A stretch of 64,000 bases of DNA, taken from Tubulanus polymorphus (taxonomy: Eukaryota; Nemertea; Palaeonemertea; Tubulaniformes; Tubulanidae). How positions within the stretch are numbered: the stretch's first letter is position 1; each line of letters opens with the position of its first letter. A model generated the notes under the pieces. The model was not told the origin of the DNA. It made no database searches and saw only the letters and a list, made by a program, of their open reading frames with translations. The translations under genes and the position numbers were made by a program. Shown one piece after another: positions 12,401 through 22,987 of this stretch. Location of the stretch: assembly GCF_964204645.1 (NCBI RefSeq), contig NC_134025.1, forward strand, positions 11,721,001 to 11,785,000, in the 5' to 3' direction.

Positions 12401-15400
12401 TTATTTTCTTTGTATAAAACATTCACAACATTCAATAACAACTGTTGGCTTCCTAAACTTCCGACGTTTGATTGGAATCTGATGTATTTGAGTCACTATT
12501 TTGCACTTTAATCGCTGTTAGTATCACCCGTTTCTATACACTACACCATGTTGTTTTGGTTCGGGTTCTCAGAAAGACGCCACACTTCCGGGTTAGGAAG
12601 GAATCAGCGCGGCCGATCAAAAGTCTTGTTTTAACACTAATTGAAGAACTAAAAATTAATTTCTTGACCACTAAATCAATAAATAGGTTATAATTGATGA
12701 TAAAAAATACTTTTAGCCATATCTCAAAAACCTCTTCATGACCCCTTTAAGGATAGTGACCAATACAACACCCCTGTCATTTCATTGATATTGCCCCAAT
12801 CTATCAAATTCTAGGGAAAATTACTGTTGGATAATGTTTGTCAAAGGTAAGCCAGGACATACATTGTACACAAAACCATCAGAAATTCAATACAGCTTAA
12901 ATGTTATAGGCAAATTAAATGTATATCAACGCATGTTTTTCAATGATCTGTCAGTACATCCTATCACTCAAATTTCCAGGCAATCGATTGCCACAGACGA
13001 TTGCTAACCCCGGTCAAAATGTTTTAAAATAGTTTTTGATGACCCATTATTTTCACTGACTGCCCTGCAATTCGCCTTCTTGGAAAATATTTGTCTTGCA
13101 AGAAACAAGTCTCTGCTGTAGAACGATAACCACACTCAAACGTGGTGAACGGATGATAAGATAATAAATAGTGGGATTTTATCTTATTAAGTCTCTGCTG
13201 TACTACAAGGAGTCCATTGTATATGGTTGTAAGCATTTAGGTCAAAATGAAGTACAACAGGATGACCACAATCCTTCCACATCCAAATTGCTGGTGTTTT
13301 CGTGGTAAAAGCACTTCTCACCCAGGAGTCAATAAGTCCCTGGCATTATTGATGACTCCTGAAGAGTGCCTAGTAGCTGCTCGGATGTTACTTCTTTTCG
13401 CGCCATTGAACATTGTATCACAGTGAAAAAGAGCGCTATAGAAATCAAATAACTATAACTATTACTATGACCAGAGAGTTTTTATCTTGACAGACCCAAA
13501 ATTTTCACTTTCAGCTGATATTATTTTTTTTATAGGGATTTTAAAATTTACCATATAAAACAAAAATTGTAGAGTTGTTAAGTTCCAATGACAGGACGTT
13601 GCGACTATAAAATTACAATCCGTTGGGAAAGCGGGCGAGTGAAATAAACACCATTTCCTGTGTTTACCAGAGTTTATCCAATTCCCTGTTATGTTTTCCC
13701 TGTTTTCCAGCATCGTGGTCACCCCATACAATATCAATGACATATTCATTCATCAATCCCACGAAAATATCAGTCCCCACATGATTAAAATGTTATAAAT
13801 TTCGATTTAATCCAATGATTGGAGGTTTGTTCCAACGATTACAATGACAAGACATTTTTAGTTCAGTTACTTACTGAGTTCTGATGATTTTTCTGTAATG
13901 ACTCGACAGATGGCTTAACTGCTGAGCTATCAAAGTCACCGAAACTGTTATCGCAATCTTCAAAATCACCGAAATTATGCGCTGGCGCTTCAATGGTTGT
14001 TCGAGTAGCTTCTTCAAATCCTCCAAAATCGTCATCATCTACATCATTATCTTGATCAATTTTCAATGGTTCATCACTAGGACCAGCAAAACTGGCCCAG
14101 TCACTCTCTTCTGTAGATGCTGTTGTCAAACCATTATCAGCTGTATCATCACTTGTAGCAAATGCTGCCCAATCAGAGGCACCATCTGGCTTGGCAACAC
14201 TTCCGAAATTATCCGCAAAGGATGTAAATTCAATTTTTTGGCTATCAGCGAATTGGAAGTCATCGAAATCATTTTCAGCATTTACCATGTCAGAAACTTT
14301 CTCATCCTCAACAGGTTTATGATCATCTACTTCTTGATTGCGGATTTCAAGCTCTTGCGGAGATTGAAACTCATCGAAGTCATTTTCAGCATCTGCCATT
14401 TCAGAAATATTTTCATCTACACCAATTATTGGATTATTGGTATTCGCGTCTTGATCGGAAACTTTGAATTCTGGCCGAAATTGAAAATCATCAAAATCAG
14501 TCTCAGCATCTATCTTTCCGGAAATATCTATATCGTCCAAATTTTCTATAGATTTTAAATCAACAGTTTCTCGCTCATGATCGCGAGCGGAATCCTTGTG
14601 AACTTGTTTATCATCGATTTCATTAACCATTGGACTATGATTGACGTTAGTAAATTCTTCATCTGAACAACCAGCGGAAACGTTTTTCTCTTCGTGAGTA
14701 GCTGTGTCCTTCTCGGCGCTATCGAGAACATCTGGCGTATCGAGATTGCTTGCAACTTCATTTTCTAAATCGGTGGCATTTTCTGCATTCACTACATATG
14801 CACACGATCGATAATCAAGATCTGTCACTTCTTCAATTTTTGTTTTTTCCACCACCTCAGGGCGATCGAAACTAGCAGGATCTTCAAATTCGTTACAACC
14901 CAACTTTTTGACAATTTCATTTTGACTAGATTGACTTTGTTGTGACGATTTGACACCCACATTCATGACTGAATTGGACAAATCCGACGAACGAACGAGT
15001 TCGTTAGCAGCTATAGCTTTATCGTGAGAATTAACAGTACTTTGTTCTGAGTTTGGATTGCCATTCGTAACATGAACTTCGTTTTCTAGGCGTAGCTCTT
15101 CGCCGAAAGACTTTGCATCCCCGCGAATATCATCGTTAGTCGAAGGTGTGATGATCGATTCCCTGAAGTCGAGGTCCGAAGTTGGTTGGTCGCTCATCGC
15201 GCTTGTATTCGTGCTAGAAGAGGAATCCTGGTCGTCAACGTCGTGAGGGATTTCTTCCCCTGTGTCTGCTTGGGCGGCTTCTTCGCGATCGCTAGAAACG
15301 ACGACGTCTCTAGGCTTTTCCGTAGTAAGCTCCGGATAGTAATCAAAGCTGCGATTGTCTTCGGAGAAATCGGGATATTCTTCCGATTTTGGCAGAGGAG

Positions 15401-16031
15401 AAATGTCACTGCTCAAACCTGAGTCGATAATCGATTCATCAGTGAACTTTCCGACGGTGGAGGCAGTGTCAGTAGAAGTATTTTCAGAATCGAGCTCAGA
15501 CAGGTCCGGCTTCACGTTACCGCATCGATCTTCTAAGACATTTTCAGATGGAATGCTTTGCTGTTCGGTGGCGTCGAACTTATCAGTTGACAATTCATTT
15601 GGTATATTCGAATTACACGCAAGTCCGCTATCCACATTCGCGCTGTATTCATAATCGTTGAAGTCACTGTTCGCTTTCGGACTGTGACTGAGCTGTCCCG
15701 ACGAGCAGGGCGAACTTATATCCGCGAAGCCACCGTGCGAATCACTCGCCGGTGAAAAATCCGGTGGACTCTCAGCGAAATTCGCCCAGTTGTCGTTCAC
15801 TTCGATCGGAAACGAAACATTATCCAAGCTTCGATGCTTTTCGGATTTCGTTTTGAAAAACGCATTGTTTTCATTTGTTTCAGCTGGAAGACCATTATCG
15901 ATTATGTGGTTCGCCGATGTAAATCTTCCGAATTCATCGTCGTCGTCATCGTCATTCCACACGTCATCATTCACCGCGCTGTCGTCAAGAGGAGGCGGAC
16001 TCGAAGAGAGGATCGGTATCACACTTGACAT
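6211..16031 (-). CDS. AFTPH: Aftiphilin, seven coding exons (gene span)
   Basis: Adaptor protein that, in the animal family, binds clathrin and AP-1/GGA ear domains on trans-Golgi and endosomal membranes. Seven exons (13875-16031, 11855-12030, 11316-11454, 11061-11210, 9785-9851, 8760-8843, 6211-6485) are flanked by AG/GT sites, and their phases add to 3,048 nt: 1,015 residues plus a stop. This is close to the vertebrate length of about 940. The N-terminus SSSPPPLDD followed by an acidic run and EFGRF matches the family start. The C-terminal half contains family landmarks in order: an I/VW-type helix (LELNVWKNL), HIDPRNI, ANLGLLEPSREPV, PPVEFDWGSSGLTNPLD, LLDLDFF, and QNLSFMQAGVLMFP just before the stop. 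Orthology is inferred from remembered family sequence, with no database search. Introns hold SINEs but no coding insertions. Confidence 0.93.
6486..8759 (-). other. Aftiphilin intron 6
   Basis: About 2.3 kb between exons 6 and 7. I see no additional exon with matching phase and no intact repeat. Confidence 0.75.
8760..8843 (-). CDS. AFTPH: Aftiphilin coding exon 6
   Basis: 84 nt between TTTCTAG and GTATGT. It encodes NSSCLLDLDFFTKNSS...VKSKPS, corresponding to the LLNLDFFGP segment. The phases (2 in, 1 out) fit exons 5 and 7. Confidence 0.88.
9785..9851 (-). CDS. AFTPH: Aftiphilin coding exon 5
   Basis: A 67-nt micro-exon between CTGTTTCAG and GTAAGC. It encodes LESIPPVEFDWGSSGLTNPLD, nearly identical to the vertebrate LPPV.FDW.SSGLTNPLD block. 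Confidence 0.92.
11061..11210 (-). CDS. AFTPH: Aftiphilin coding exon 4
   Basis: 150 nt, phase 0 on both sides, acceptor TTTTTCAG and donor GTGAGT. It encodes HKKPAIPIFAANLGLLEPSREPVQK, matching the conserved KK.P.IVP.YAA.LG.LEPTKEP segment. Confidence 0.93.
11316..11454 (-). CDS. AFTPH: Aftiphilin coding exon 3
   Basis: Acceptor ATTTTCAG and donor GTATGT. It encodes LELNVWKNLYDSEN...THQWADSKSYGKLLTALHIDPRNI, which follows the family pattern LLDVW...L.YQW..S...K.LL..L.ID.RNI closely. A one-base start phase joins to exon 2. This is the most diagnostic of the short exons. Confidence 0.93.
11855..12030 (-). CDS. AFTPH: Aftiphilin coding exon 2
   Basis: Acceptor CTGTTGTCAG, then VTVQSKISIVISKCF, an acidic DDDED turn and IYKLAEVI. 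This matches the start of the conserved clathrin-binding-domain region of aftiphilin, where an ISKCF-like helix is followed by an acidic turn and a second helix. It ends with a split AGT codon before donor GTAATA. Confidence 0.88.
12031..13874 (-). other. Aftiphilin intron 1 (after coding exon 1)
   Basis: About 1.8 kb. It contains a SINE-like insertion at 13,256-13,465 and otherwise no coding signal. Confidence 0.75.
13256..13465 (+). mobile_element. SINE with TATCACAGTG tail, copy 1
   Basis: The 3' end reads TTGAACATTGTATCACAGTG, then AAAAAGAGCGCTATAGAAATC and short ACTAT repeats. The same TTGAACAnTGTATCACAGTG word ends the SINE at 16,118-16,360, which defines a shared tail. An inverted pair (AGGAGTCAATAA / TTGATGACTCCT) lies in the body. 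Confidence 0.6.
13875..16031 (-). CDS. AFTPH: Aftiphilin coding exon 1 (residues 1-719)
   Basis: A large first coding exon, as expected for aftiphilin. ATG at 16,031 opens MSSVIPILSSSPPPLDD, and the Asp run plus EFGRF lies at about residues 26-37. It is low-complexity, acidic and Ser-rich, as expected of a disordered adaptor arm. Three repeats of about 40 residues around 505-600 each carry an AE(T/N)DFD(D/E)FQ core. Then follow WAAF, WASF, DDDDFGGFEE, FGDFED and FGDFDS near 635-705, the acidic-phenylalanine type that binds adaptor ear domains. The donor GTAAGT follows QNS at 13,875, and the frame continues only 3 codons into the intron. A splice acceptor-like TTCATTCCAG lies about 45 bp upstream of the ATG on the minus strand, so a separate 5'-UTR exon is likely. 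Confidence 0.93.
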
Positions 16032-16117
16032 GATCGTTGATGAGCGACGCAGATCACCGCATTATACAAACACCTGGAATGAAACCTTGTCGTTATCAGT
16101 AAAGTCTCTGAGTGTTA

Positions 16118-16360
16118 TGGAGTGGTGTGGGTGACTTAGTTTGGCTCTAAGAAGCCAGGACATGGGTTTGAAGCCCATAAGTTACTATAGTGGCCCCAGG
16201 CAAGAAATGAATCATCAATGCCTCTCTCCACTCAAGAGTGAATGAAAACTTATGGTTAGAAACATAGGCTGGGGGCAATAATACAGATTAATGAGTGTCG
16301 TTGAACACTGTATCACAGTGAAATGTGGGGCTAAAATTAAATAATAATGTTGTAATATTT
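16118..16360 (+). mobile_element. tRNA-derived SINE with TATCACAGTG tail, copy 2
   Basis: An A-box-like GTGACTTAGTTTGGCTC is followed at tRNA-like spacing by a B-box-like GGGTTTGAAGCCC. Then come a body and the tail TTGAACACTGTATCACAGTG, shared with 13,400-13,430. Pol III-transcribed, LINE-mobilised SINE is the likely identity. Confidence 0.65.
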
Positions 16361-16534
16361 TACTAAGGCCTATGTCATTTCATAGTCCTCAATCATATTT
16401 TACCAATTCAATTCATTGTAACTCGTCATTTGGATAAGTCATGGACATAAGCTTTGACAGAGAGTTTGACTGCAGAAGTTTATAGGACTATTTGTAATCC
16501 AAGGCATGAAATATCTGCCTGTCCATACTACAAT

Positions 16535-16955
16535 CCATCCTCCCACGGCAGGGATTCGAACCTGATGGCATTGAGATTGCCACAGTACAAAACCCTGCCA
16601 CACTTATCCGAGTGCGCAGCTTAGAATAGATGTCATTATTAGCCAATCAGATTTATTTTAGCCCAGATCTCCCTATAGTTCTTCCGTGAAAAGACGAGAA
16701 GATATACAATAGACCTATCCGTGTAAGCCCATGATTACCAGAAAAACGTTGCTCGAAATATAATCATTTTAATATAGAACTTTTCATATTTGACTGAATT
16801 TATTGTGGGATTTCTCTTGTTATTCTCCCGTGAAATTTACCTCAGCGATTAGGCCTATACAACAAGCAATCTGTATAGTTTTCAGCAGGGATTCATGCTG
16901 TGGCTGAGCGTAGCGATGCCATCAGGTTCGAATCCCTGCCGAGGGAGGATGACAA
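16535..16955. repeat. Foldback of tRNA-like SINE heads, copy 2
   Basis: The minus-strand SINE head at the left contains GGCAGGGATTCGAACCTGAT on plus. The plus-strand head at the right contains GGCTGAGCG...GCCATCAGGTTCGAATCC. The middle GATGTCATTATTA...TTTATTTTAGCCCAG is shared with 5,105-5,440. Both B boxes here are perfect GGTTCGAATCC. Confidence 0.68.
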
Positions 16956-17663
16956 CAATCATAAGGGTCCACCTAAAAGAACTAGGCCAAAATATAAGTG
17001 GCTATTTTTCAAACATGCGGCAAGGCTATAGCATTAACAATACCAAAAAACAGTACAGCCTACTAGAAGAAACTCCACTGAATTAGCTTTGGTTTGCGTT
17101 GGTTTTTATATCATTCGAAACGTGTTAGCCTAACTCATTTTCGTTTAGTTTCAAAAACGGTTAAATTTTTGATAGATCTGAATTAATCGTTGCTCAGTAG
17201 CTAAATTCCTTTTAACACCTATCAGATATATGTAGGCCTAAACTGACATTATACACAGACTCCACAAGACTGAGGCTGAGCTTTTTTCAGCAGGCCACCC
17301 GTCCGAAGCACCCGTCCCAACCCAAGAACCAGACGTCCTTTCCTTTCTTCAAGCCACGGCACAAGCCACAAGGCGTTCAAGTTGAAATAGATTTTTAACC
17401 ATTATAAAGGTTACCGAAACCGCAGTCTTTTTCAGTATTAGATACCGTCAGTCACTGATGTCTCCGTGATTAATCATCTTTCGGTTAATTAATTAACTTT
17501 TCTTCTCGACGAAATGATTTTTTACTTCCGGGTTTGACACTACTGTAGATAGCGCATTATCGCACGCTAGCGTACTCCCGACACCTCCACTGTTGCCAGC
17601 AAACGCTTTTCATTAAAACTAACTCAAAATACGAAACGATGGTTAGTCGGAAAAACATCCCCG

Positions 17664-18729
17664 TCAATTTCAATTTCAATGTTAATTTCAATTTATTCAT
17701 TATAAATCCAAAGTATAAGATTGTGAATGAAGAAAACAACAATAATAACAAACAGACAAAAAACAAAAATGTGTGACACAAAGATGTGCACTAACAGAAA
17801 AATAATAAAAGGAGAGAGAACTAATACCACGTCTAATAAGTGTCTGTTAAGACATAAATGAGGTATGTACCCCAAAAAGTGAGCAAAATATCCAAGAAAA
17901 ACAGGTCTCATCAATTAATAAATAGACATTAACATATATATATATACAATATTATTTAAGTGATATTTACAAGCCCATGATATATGAATTTCGCAATATT
18001 TAAGAAGATTGGTTTATTGGGATTAGTAAAGGCCGAAAGAAAAGTGTCTAGGTTTAGATTTACAATATCATATTTAGTTCTTAAATTATCCTGCAGTTTA
18101 CAATAAAAAAGAAAATGGGATTCATCGCCGACAGCGTTACAGTGGGGGCAAATACGATTTGGTTGAGCGATGCCGAGTCTCCTTCCTTTTTCAATTATAA
18201 GGTTATGACATGACATTCGAAGTTTTGCTATTGCTGATTTTAGAGAGTGGTCTTTTAAGAATAATAAATATGGTTCTAGCTGAAATTTAGATTTCATAGT
18301 TCTATAAAAGTTATACCGGCTGTGAGTTGGATCATTGATCTCTGAATTCCAAAAAATAAGAAAACCCTGCTGCATATATTTACATACAATTCTAGTTGAT
18401 CTGGTTATATTTGGATTGTGCCCTAAATTTTCCCATATATGGTTAAGATTACAGTCTAATAGAATTTTTTTTATACAAGAAACAAAATTAAAACGAGAGT
18501 CTCGGGACGAGGATTCATGCATATCTAACAAACAAAGATAGAGCAGGGAGTTTTGATTATTTTTCATGCAATTTAACCAATATTTCACAGAAGATAAAAT
18601 TATTTCAATGAGTATGGGAAATTGGCCAAGATCTCCAAGGAGAGGTAGAATAGGTGATCTGTTATGGAGTCCAAGGATATGACGAAGGAAACGGTTAACT
18701 ACTTTTTGCATTGAGCAAAGTTTGAAGAT
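17664..18729 (-). mobile_element. Non-LTR retrotransposon, 3' half (RT C-terminus and tail)
   Basis: Minus-strand frame 17,956-18,729 has C-terminal features of CR1/L2/Rex-type reverse transcriptases: VVNRFLRHILG..., LLGDLGQFP, then KLRMSCHNLIIEKGRR and a CPHC...GDESHFLFYC cysteine/histidine block, followed by the stop at 17,956. The 3' UTR ends in TTGAAAT-type repeats near 17,664-17,697, the usual tail. The upstream part is at 26,681-26,945. The two were separated by the BEL/Pao insertion, whose ATCAC duplication flanks both breakpoints. Residues encoded from 18,730-18,789 belong to the LTR, not to this protein. Confidence 0.82.
17843..17931. repeat. Solo terminal repeat of the 33.5-kb MITE family
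   Basis: CTGTTAAGACATAAATGAGG... to ...AATAAATAGACATTA is about 97% like the outer end of the foldback element at 33,528-34,073. Only one arm is present, within the 3' UTR of the non-LTR element. The hydrophobic minus-strand open frames here are read-through of this repeat. Confidence 0.8.
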
Positions 18730-18734
18730 ATCAC
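18730..18734. repeat. Target-site duplication ATCAC (left)
   Basis: ATCAC directly abuts the left LTR and recurs at 26,676-26,680 abutting the right LTR. A 5-bp duplication is normal for BEL/Pao integrases. Confidence 0.93.
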
Positions 18735-18978
18735 TGTTGGTGAATGACTGTAATGGTACTGTGATCCTCTGGTTATTGGTAAGAGACAACGTAACAAGAC
18801 CTGGTTACTGTATACTGACTGACTGGAAACATTTATTCGGAGCTTATATACAACAATTATGAAAGAGAGGATTATTTTGACATTTGAATGGTTTTGAGTT
18901 TGAACAGTTTTGGTTGATTTGGTACCTGTAATATAATAGTATAGTACTGTAATATAAGCCTATATACAATTCCCGACA
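18735..18978 (-). repeat. BEL/Pao 3' LTR
   Basis: 244 bp, starting TGTCGGG and ending CCAACA on the minus strand. I found no difference from the LTR at 26,432-26,675, so the insertion is recent. Confidence 0.95.
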
Positions 18979-19211
18979 TTCTCCGGGGCGCAAAGAGTCT
19001 TAGATGATGATCCGTGATCTATTGAAGTCCAGCGTTACGTCATAACGATTATGACAATTATTGAATAAACGTACACATATCGATTTCACGATTATTTTAC
19101 GACGAACGTATATCACAACGGGTAATGATCGATTTCATTACGAAATTTCAGATCGAAATTTCACGACTTATGTATCACAATTAACACGGCGACAACTCGT
19201 ATAAATATACA

Positions 19212-20630
19212 CTACTCACTATCACTATTGCCCTCCGGGGCACAAACAGAGTTTTCCTGTTCGTAGATTCGTAGTATTCGTTCCCGAGCGGTATCGGCAG
19301 CTTGTCTTCTGGGCCGAGTGTCCGAGCGCGACGAGTCACACGATTGACTATTAGTCGGTTGTAGTTCCTCCGGATATGAACAGGTAACTTCTAACGGCAC
19401 TAATTTAGCTAGCGGCCTGTTCGTGATTCCGTTGGCGGTACGTAGAGAAGCTGATCGAGGGAACCCGTCTCTCCCATACTTAATATCAATAATAATTCCC
19501 ATCTTCCACTTTACCCGGGGAGAATCATCACAAATATGTACCAAATCCCCTTTTTTAACCTTGATGTCATAATGACCAGAGGAGTTTGTAAAGCGTTCAC
19601 GTAGTGATGTAAGGTATTCCTTACGCCATCTTGCCCATAATTGTTGGAAAACAAAACTCATGTGCTTCATGCGTGAGGTCAAACTTGCACTCGTCAGAAA
19701 GTCTGGATCAGATAAGTTATCTGATTCAAGTTTAACATGGGGAAGGTTTCTAATACGACGACCGTGAATTAAATGTGCAGGAGTTATAGGTTCGGGGTCA
19801 TCAAAATTTGATGACATGTAGGTAAGAGGTCGATCGTTGACGACTGCCTCGATTTCTGAAACGATTGTTATCAATTCAGTGCTAGAAACGCGTGCGCGAC
19901 CTAAAACCTTCTTCAGACAAGTCTTAACGATGCCAACCAGCCGTTCCCAATACCCTCCCATCCAAGGGGCACGTTTGGGAATAAATGCCCACTCGACGTG
20001 CTCAATTGCCAGCTCATGTGTTAGAGAGGGAGAGGAAAGTAACGTTTTTATTTCTTTAGACGCGCATTCAAATGTCGAGGCGTTGTCAGACATCATTTTC
20101 TGCGGAGAGCCTCTGCGACTCGCGAATCTTCTAAAAGTATGCATGAAAATTTCCACTGATAAACATGGAACAACCTCTAAATGTACAGCTCTGGTGACTG
20201 CGCAGGTAAAGAGGCAGATGTACATTTTACCTGGTTCGTCTTTAACTGGAATTTCCCCAGTAAAGTCGACGCCGCAAATCGCGAAAGGTCGCATTTCGTT
20301 TACGCGTAGAGATGGTAAAGGTGGACTGCGTGGCGTCATGTACGACTTACCAATTACCTTTCTACAGATGATGCATTTTTGTATAATGGATTTAACGACT
20401 TGGCGCGCACGGGGCACCCAATACTTTTGACGCAATGTAGTCACCGTCTGTGTAACACCTACATGTTTGGAACGTTCATGGCTATCCCAAACGATAAGAG
20501 TAGTAAATTCATCGCGTGGTGGTAGTAACGCGGGAAAACGAGTCTCTGGAGCTAAATCACAATTATGTATACGCCCTGATGACCGTAAAACACGATTGTG
20601 GTCAAGGAATAACCGGAGCTGATTAATCAT
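19212..20630 (-). CDS. BEL/Pao integrase with C-terminal DUF5641 region
   Basis: 472 codons. Integrates element cDNA into host DNA. An H-x4-H...C-x2-C zinc-binding domain lies at about residues 51-90 (SHERSKH ... CIIC). The catalytic core follows, with Asp in GVDFTGE (~120), Asp in MSDNAS (~180) and Glu in GYWERLVG (~227). Near 360-410 is the DUF5641-type module usual in Pao (LVHICDD..., GRDGFPRSASLRTANG). The ATG overlaps the stop codon of the RT/RNase H frame (ATGA) and lies in the -1 frame. Known BEL/Pao elements encode a single polyprotein, so I read this as a one-base indel, though a frameshift or reinitiation site is possible. Confidence 0.93.
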   Translation of the reverse strand: MINQLRLFLDHNRVLRSSGRIHNCDLAPETRFPALLPPRDEFTTLIVWDSHERSKHVGVTQTVTTLRQKYWVPRARQVVKSIIQKCIICRKVIGKSYMTPRSPPLPSLRVNEMRPFAICGVDFTGEIPVKDEPGKMYICLFTCAVTRAVHLEVVPCLSVEIFMHTFRRFASRRGSPQKMMSDNASTFECASKEIKTLLSSPSLTHELAIEHVEWAFIPKRAPWMGGYWERLVGIVKTCLKKVLGRARVSSTELITIVSEIEAVVNDRPLTYMSSNFDDPEPITPAHLIHGRRIRNLPHVKLESDNLSDPDFLTSASLTSRMKHMSFVFQQLWARWRKEYLTSLRERFTNSSGHYDIKVKKGDLVHICDDSPRVKWKMGIIIDIKYGRDGFPRSASLRTANGITNRPLAKLVPLEVTCSYPEELQPTNSQSCDSSRSDTRPRRQAADTARERILRIYEQENSVCAPEGNSDSE

Positions 20631-22985
20631 AGGTTTAGATCTAGTACTCGTTTTAGTTCAATACATTCTATAATGTCATGATAATGAACCGACTGAGTCT
20701 GCTTCACTATTGCTAATTCAGCATCCTTGAGCTCAGACGCTGTAATCGGTTCCAGGTTTTTATTTCTCGATTTGAGACAAGAAACGAATCGTAATACGTA
20801 AGCCATGATGCGTAATACTTCCCGCAATGACGTGAATTGCGATACTTCAATAACAACGGGTCGGACATCAGAATTAGTCATTAATAACGATTTGCATTCT
20901 GTTTCAAACAATGAAATTTCAGGGAGATGGCTTGCGCTAGGATGAGTAGGCCAGTTATCTTTCCTTGAAAGCCAAGATGGGCCAGTCCACCACAAGGTAT
21001 CACTAGCGAGAGTGAAACTATCACAGCCCCTACTCAAAACATCACTAGGATTACTGCTAGATGGGACATAACGCCAGTTGTATTGTGATGTTAAACTACT
21101 GATCAAGTTTACCCTATTTCTTACGAATACTGGTAAGGATTTAGACGAATGAATCCATCCTAGTGTGACTAAACTATCAGACCAGAGAAAAACTTCTACA
21201 TCTAGTTCTGACCCTAGACTATCAACAATATGTTGGGCAAGTCGCGCCGCAACGACAGCGGCCGACAGTTCTAGTCTCGGTATAGACATCGACTTAACGG
21301 GAGCAACCCGGCTTTTAGACATAACGAGATAACTCGAAGTAATATCCGGAAAAGACAGATATGCGCAAGCGCCGAAAGCTTTTGCAGATGCGTCCGCGAA
21401 CACGTGTAGTTGTTCTGAACCGACACCGACTGTCGAGACAGGAGATCTAGGCACTGTGATGGATTCAACTGCTCTTTGGAGATCGCGTATAATCGGTAAC
21501 CACGAATCCAACACGGTGGCATCGAGCGGTTCGTCCCACTCTGTACCTAACGACCATAGATTTTGTATGAATATTTTGGCCCTAACGGTTATGGGTGCGA
21601 TGAACCCAAGTGGATCGTATACCTTACTTGCGTCACTTAAAATCTCGCGCTTAGTAGCAAAATTAGTTGTAATGCTGGGTTTTGTCGAGAAACTAAGTAA
21701 ATCATTATCAACATTCCAATGAAGACCTAGAAATTTAACGATATCTGACTCATCTAAGATCCCTTCAGAACGCGCGAGTTCGCGCGTAGATTTGCAATTT
21801 GTCGCCCAAGACCGCAAATTGAATTTTGCATCTGACATGATTTTGCGACTTTCGTGGAAATAGTGATCCAGCTGATCCGGGGATGAATATGAAACTCCAA
21901 AGTTATCAACATATACATTTGTAAGCATTGAAGATGCAACAGCAGTGCTGTATTCGGACAAATGTTTGATGACTGTAGAATTTAAGATAAAGGGAGATGA
22001 AGTTGCCCCAAATAAAACAACTTTGAACCTATAATGAATGAACCTACGCTCAGGATCAGCTGGGTCACTCAACCAGAGAAAACGAGTGTAATCTCTGTCG
22101 CTGTCTGTAAGCAATATTTGTAGAAAAGCCTTTTCTAAATCGGAGATGGCAGCGTACCCGTGAAGCCGAAAACGGATAAGAATGGATGTAATATCGTGTT
22201 GCAGTGGAGGACCGGCCTCCAAACAATCATTTAAGCTACGAGAATATCTACCTTCACTACAACTGCAATCAAAAACAATGCGTACTGGCGTTGTTGCAGA
22301 TTTGCGGAAAACAGGGTGGTGCGGGATATAATGCACATTATTCGAGTCAATTTCATCGGGCGGAATTTCTTCAATAAAATCGCGCGCTTTCTGATCATTT
22401 ATTAGATCAGAATAAAGTTTCAACATAGGAGGATCTTTAGCTAGTCGACGCGCCGTTGATCGCGTTCGTGCATTAGAAACACTGAAGTTTGAAGGTAGAG
22501 TGTCAAAATCGTCCTTCCATGGTAGCGGAGCAATATAACGACCGGTTTGATTTCTCGTAATTGTACTGTTATATCGATGCATGAAATCTAATGTATCGGA
22601 ATCATTGGTGTCCGTAAGAATCTGAATTTCCCAAAACTTCTGCAACTTTGCATTATCAGAAGAATGACTACGTACAATGGTAAGCATAGACAAAACAGTA
22701 GAAGTACGAGAATCATTATGGACAGGTCCAGATAAAACATACCCTACTTTGGTTTTGACAGCAATGGGATCAGACTCAAATGGACCCTTGATTAATTCAC
22801 CCTCAACTAATTTATAATACTGGTCGGCCCCTATCAGCATTTGTATGACGAATATGCCAGACATGGAAGTCGGAGGGTGAGCTAAGTCTAGGCCAATAAG
22901 ATGAGGACAATCCTTTGCTCTATTTACCGATGAAGTGCTAAGCGGTGAAGCAATCGTATCTGTTACGATTAGCTCAACTGTAACA
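20627..22985 (-). CDS. BEL/Pao reverse transcriptase and RNase H
   Basis: The polyprotein segment after the foldback. The open frame continues upstream of the first Met (22,864) to the foldback edge. It contains LIGADQYYKLVEGE (linker after protease), VRIVFDCSC, DLEKAFLQI (motif A Asp), RFKVVLFGATSSPF (motif B) and NVYVDNFGVSY. The last gives YVDN in place of the canonical YVDD. Then come Pao-type SKVYDPLGFIAP, an RNase H domain (HVFADAS, IPRLELSAA, LWSDSLVTLGWI) and YVPSSSNPSDVLSRG. This is the Pfam peptidase A17/Pao arrangement. It ends in a stop overlapping the integrase start. Confidence 0.93.
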
Positions 22986-22987
22986 AT

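Larger units (their letters stand above)
16032..17640 (-). promoter_or_regulatory. Aftiphilin upstream region (5' UTR/promoter zone)
   Basis: It must hold the aftiphilin 5' UTR and promoter, but I cannot place the transcription start. The most GC-rich part is about 17,280-17,600. The interval also contains two repeat insertions that are listed separately. Confidence 0.3.

Noticed and set aside
13977-14558. 193-codon plus-strand ORF and other frames inside the large aftiphilin exon
   Set aside because: Antisense shadows of the acidic coding exon; the minus frame has family homology and phase-compatible exons.
17557-17914. Hydrophobic minus-strand ORFs resembling membrane proteins
   Set aside because: They lie in the 3' UTR of the non-LTR element and a solo MITE arm.
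19837-20430. 197-codon plus-strand ORF
   Set aside because: Antisense shadow of the Pao integrase.
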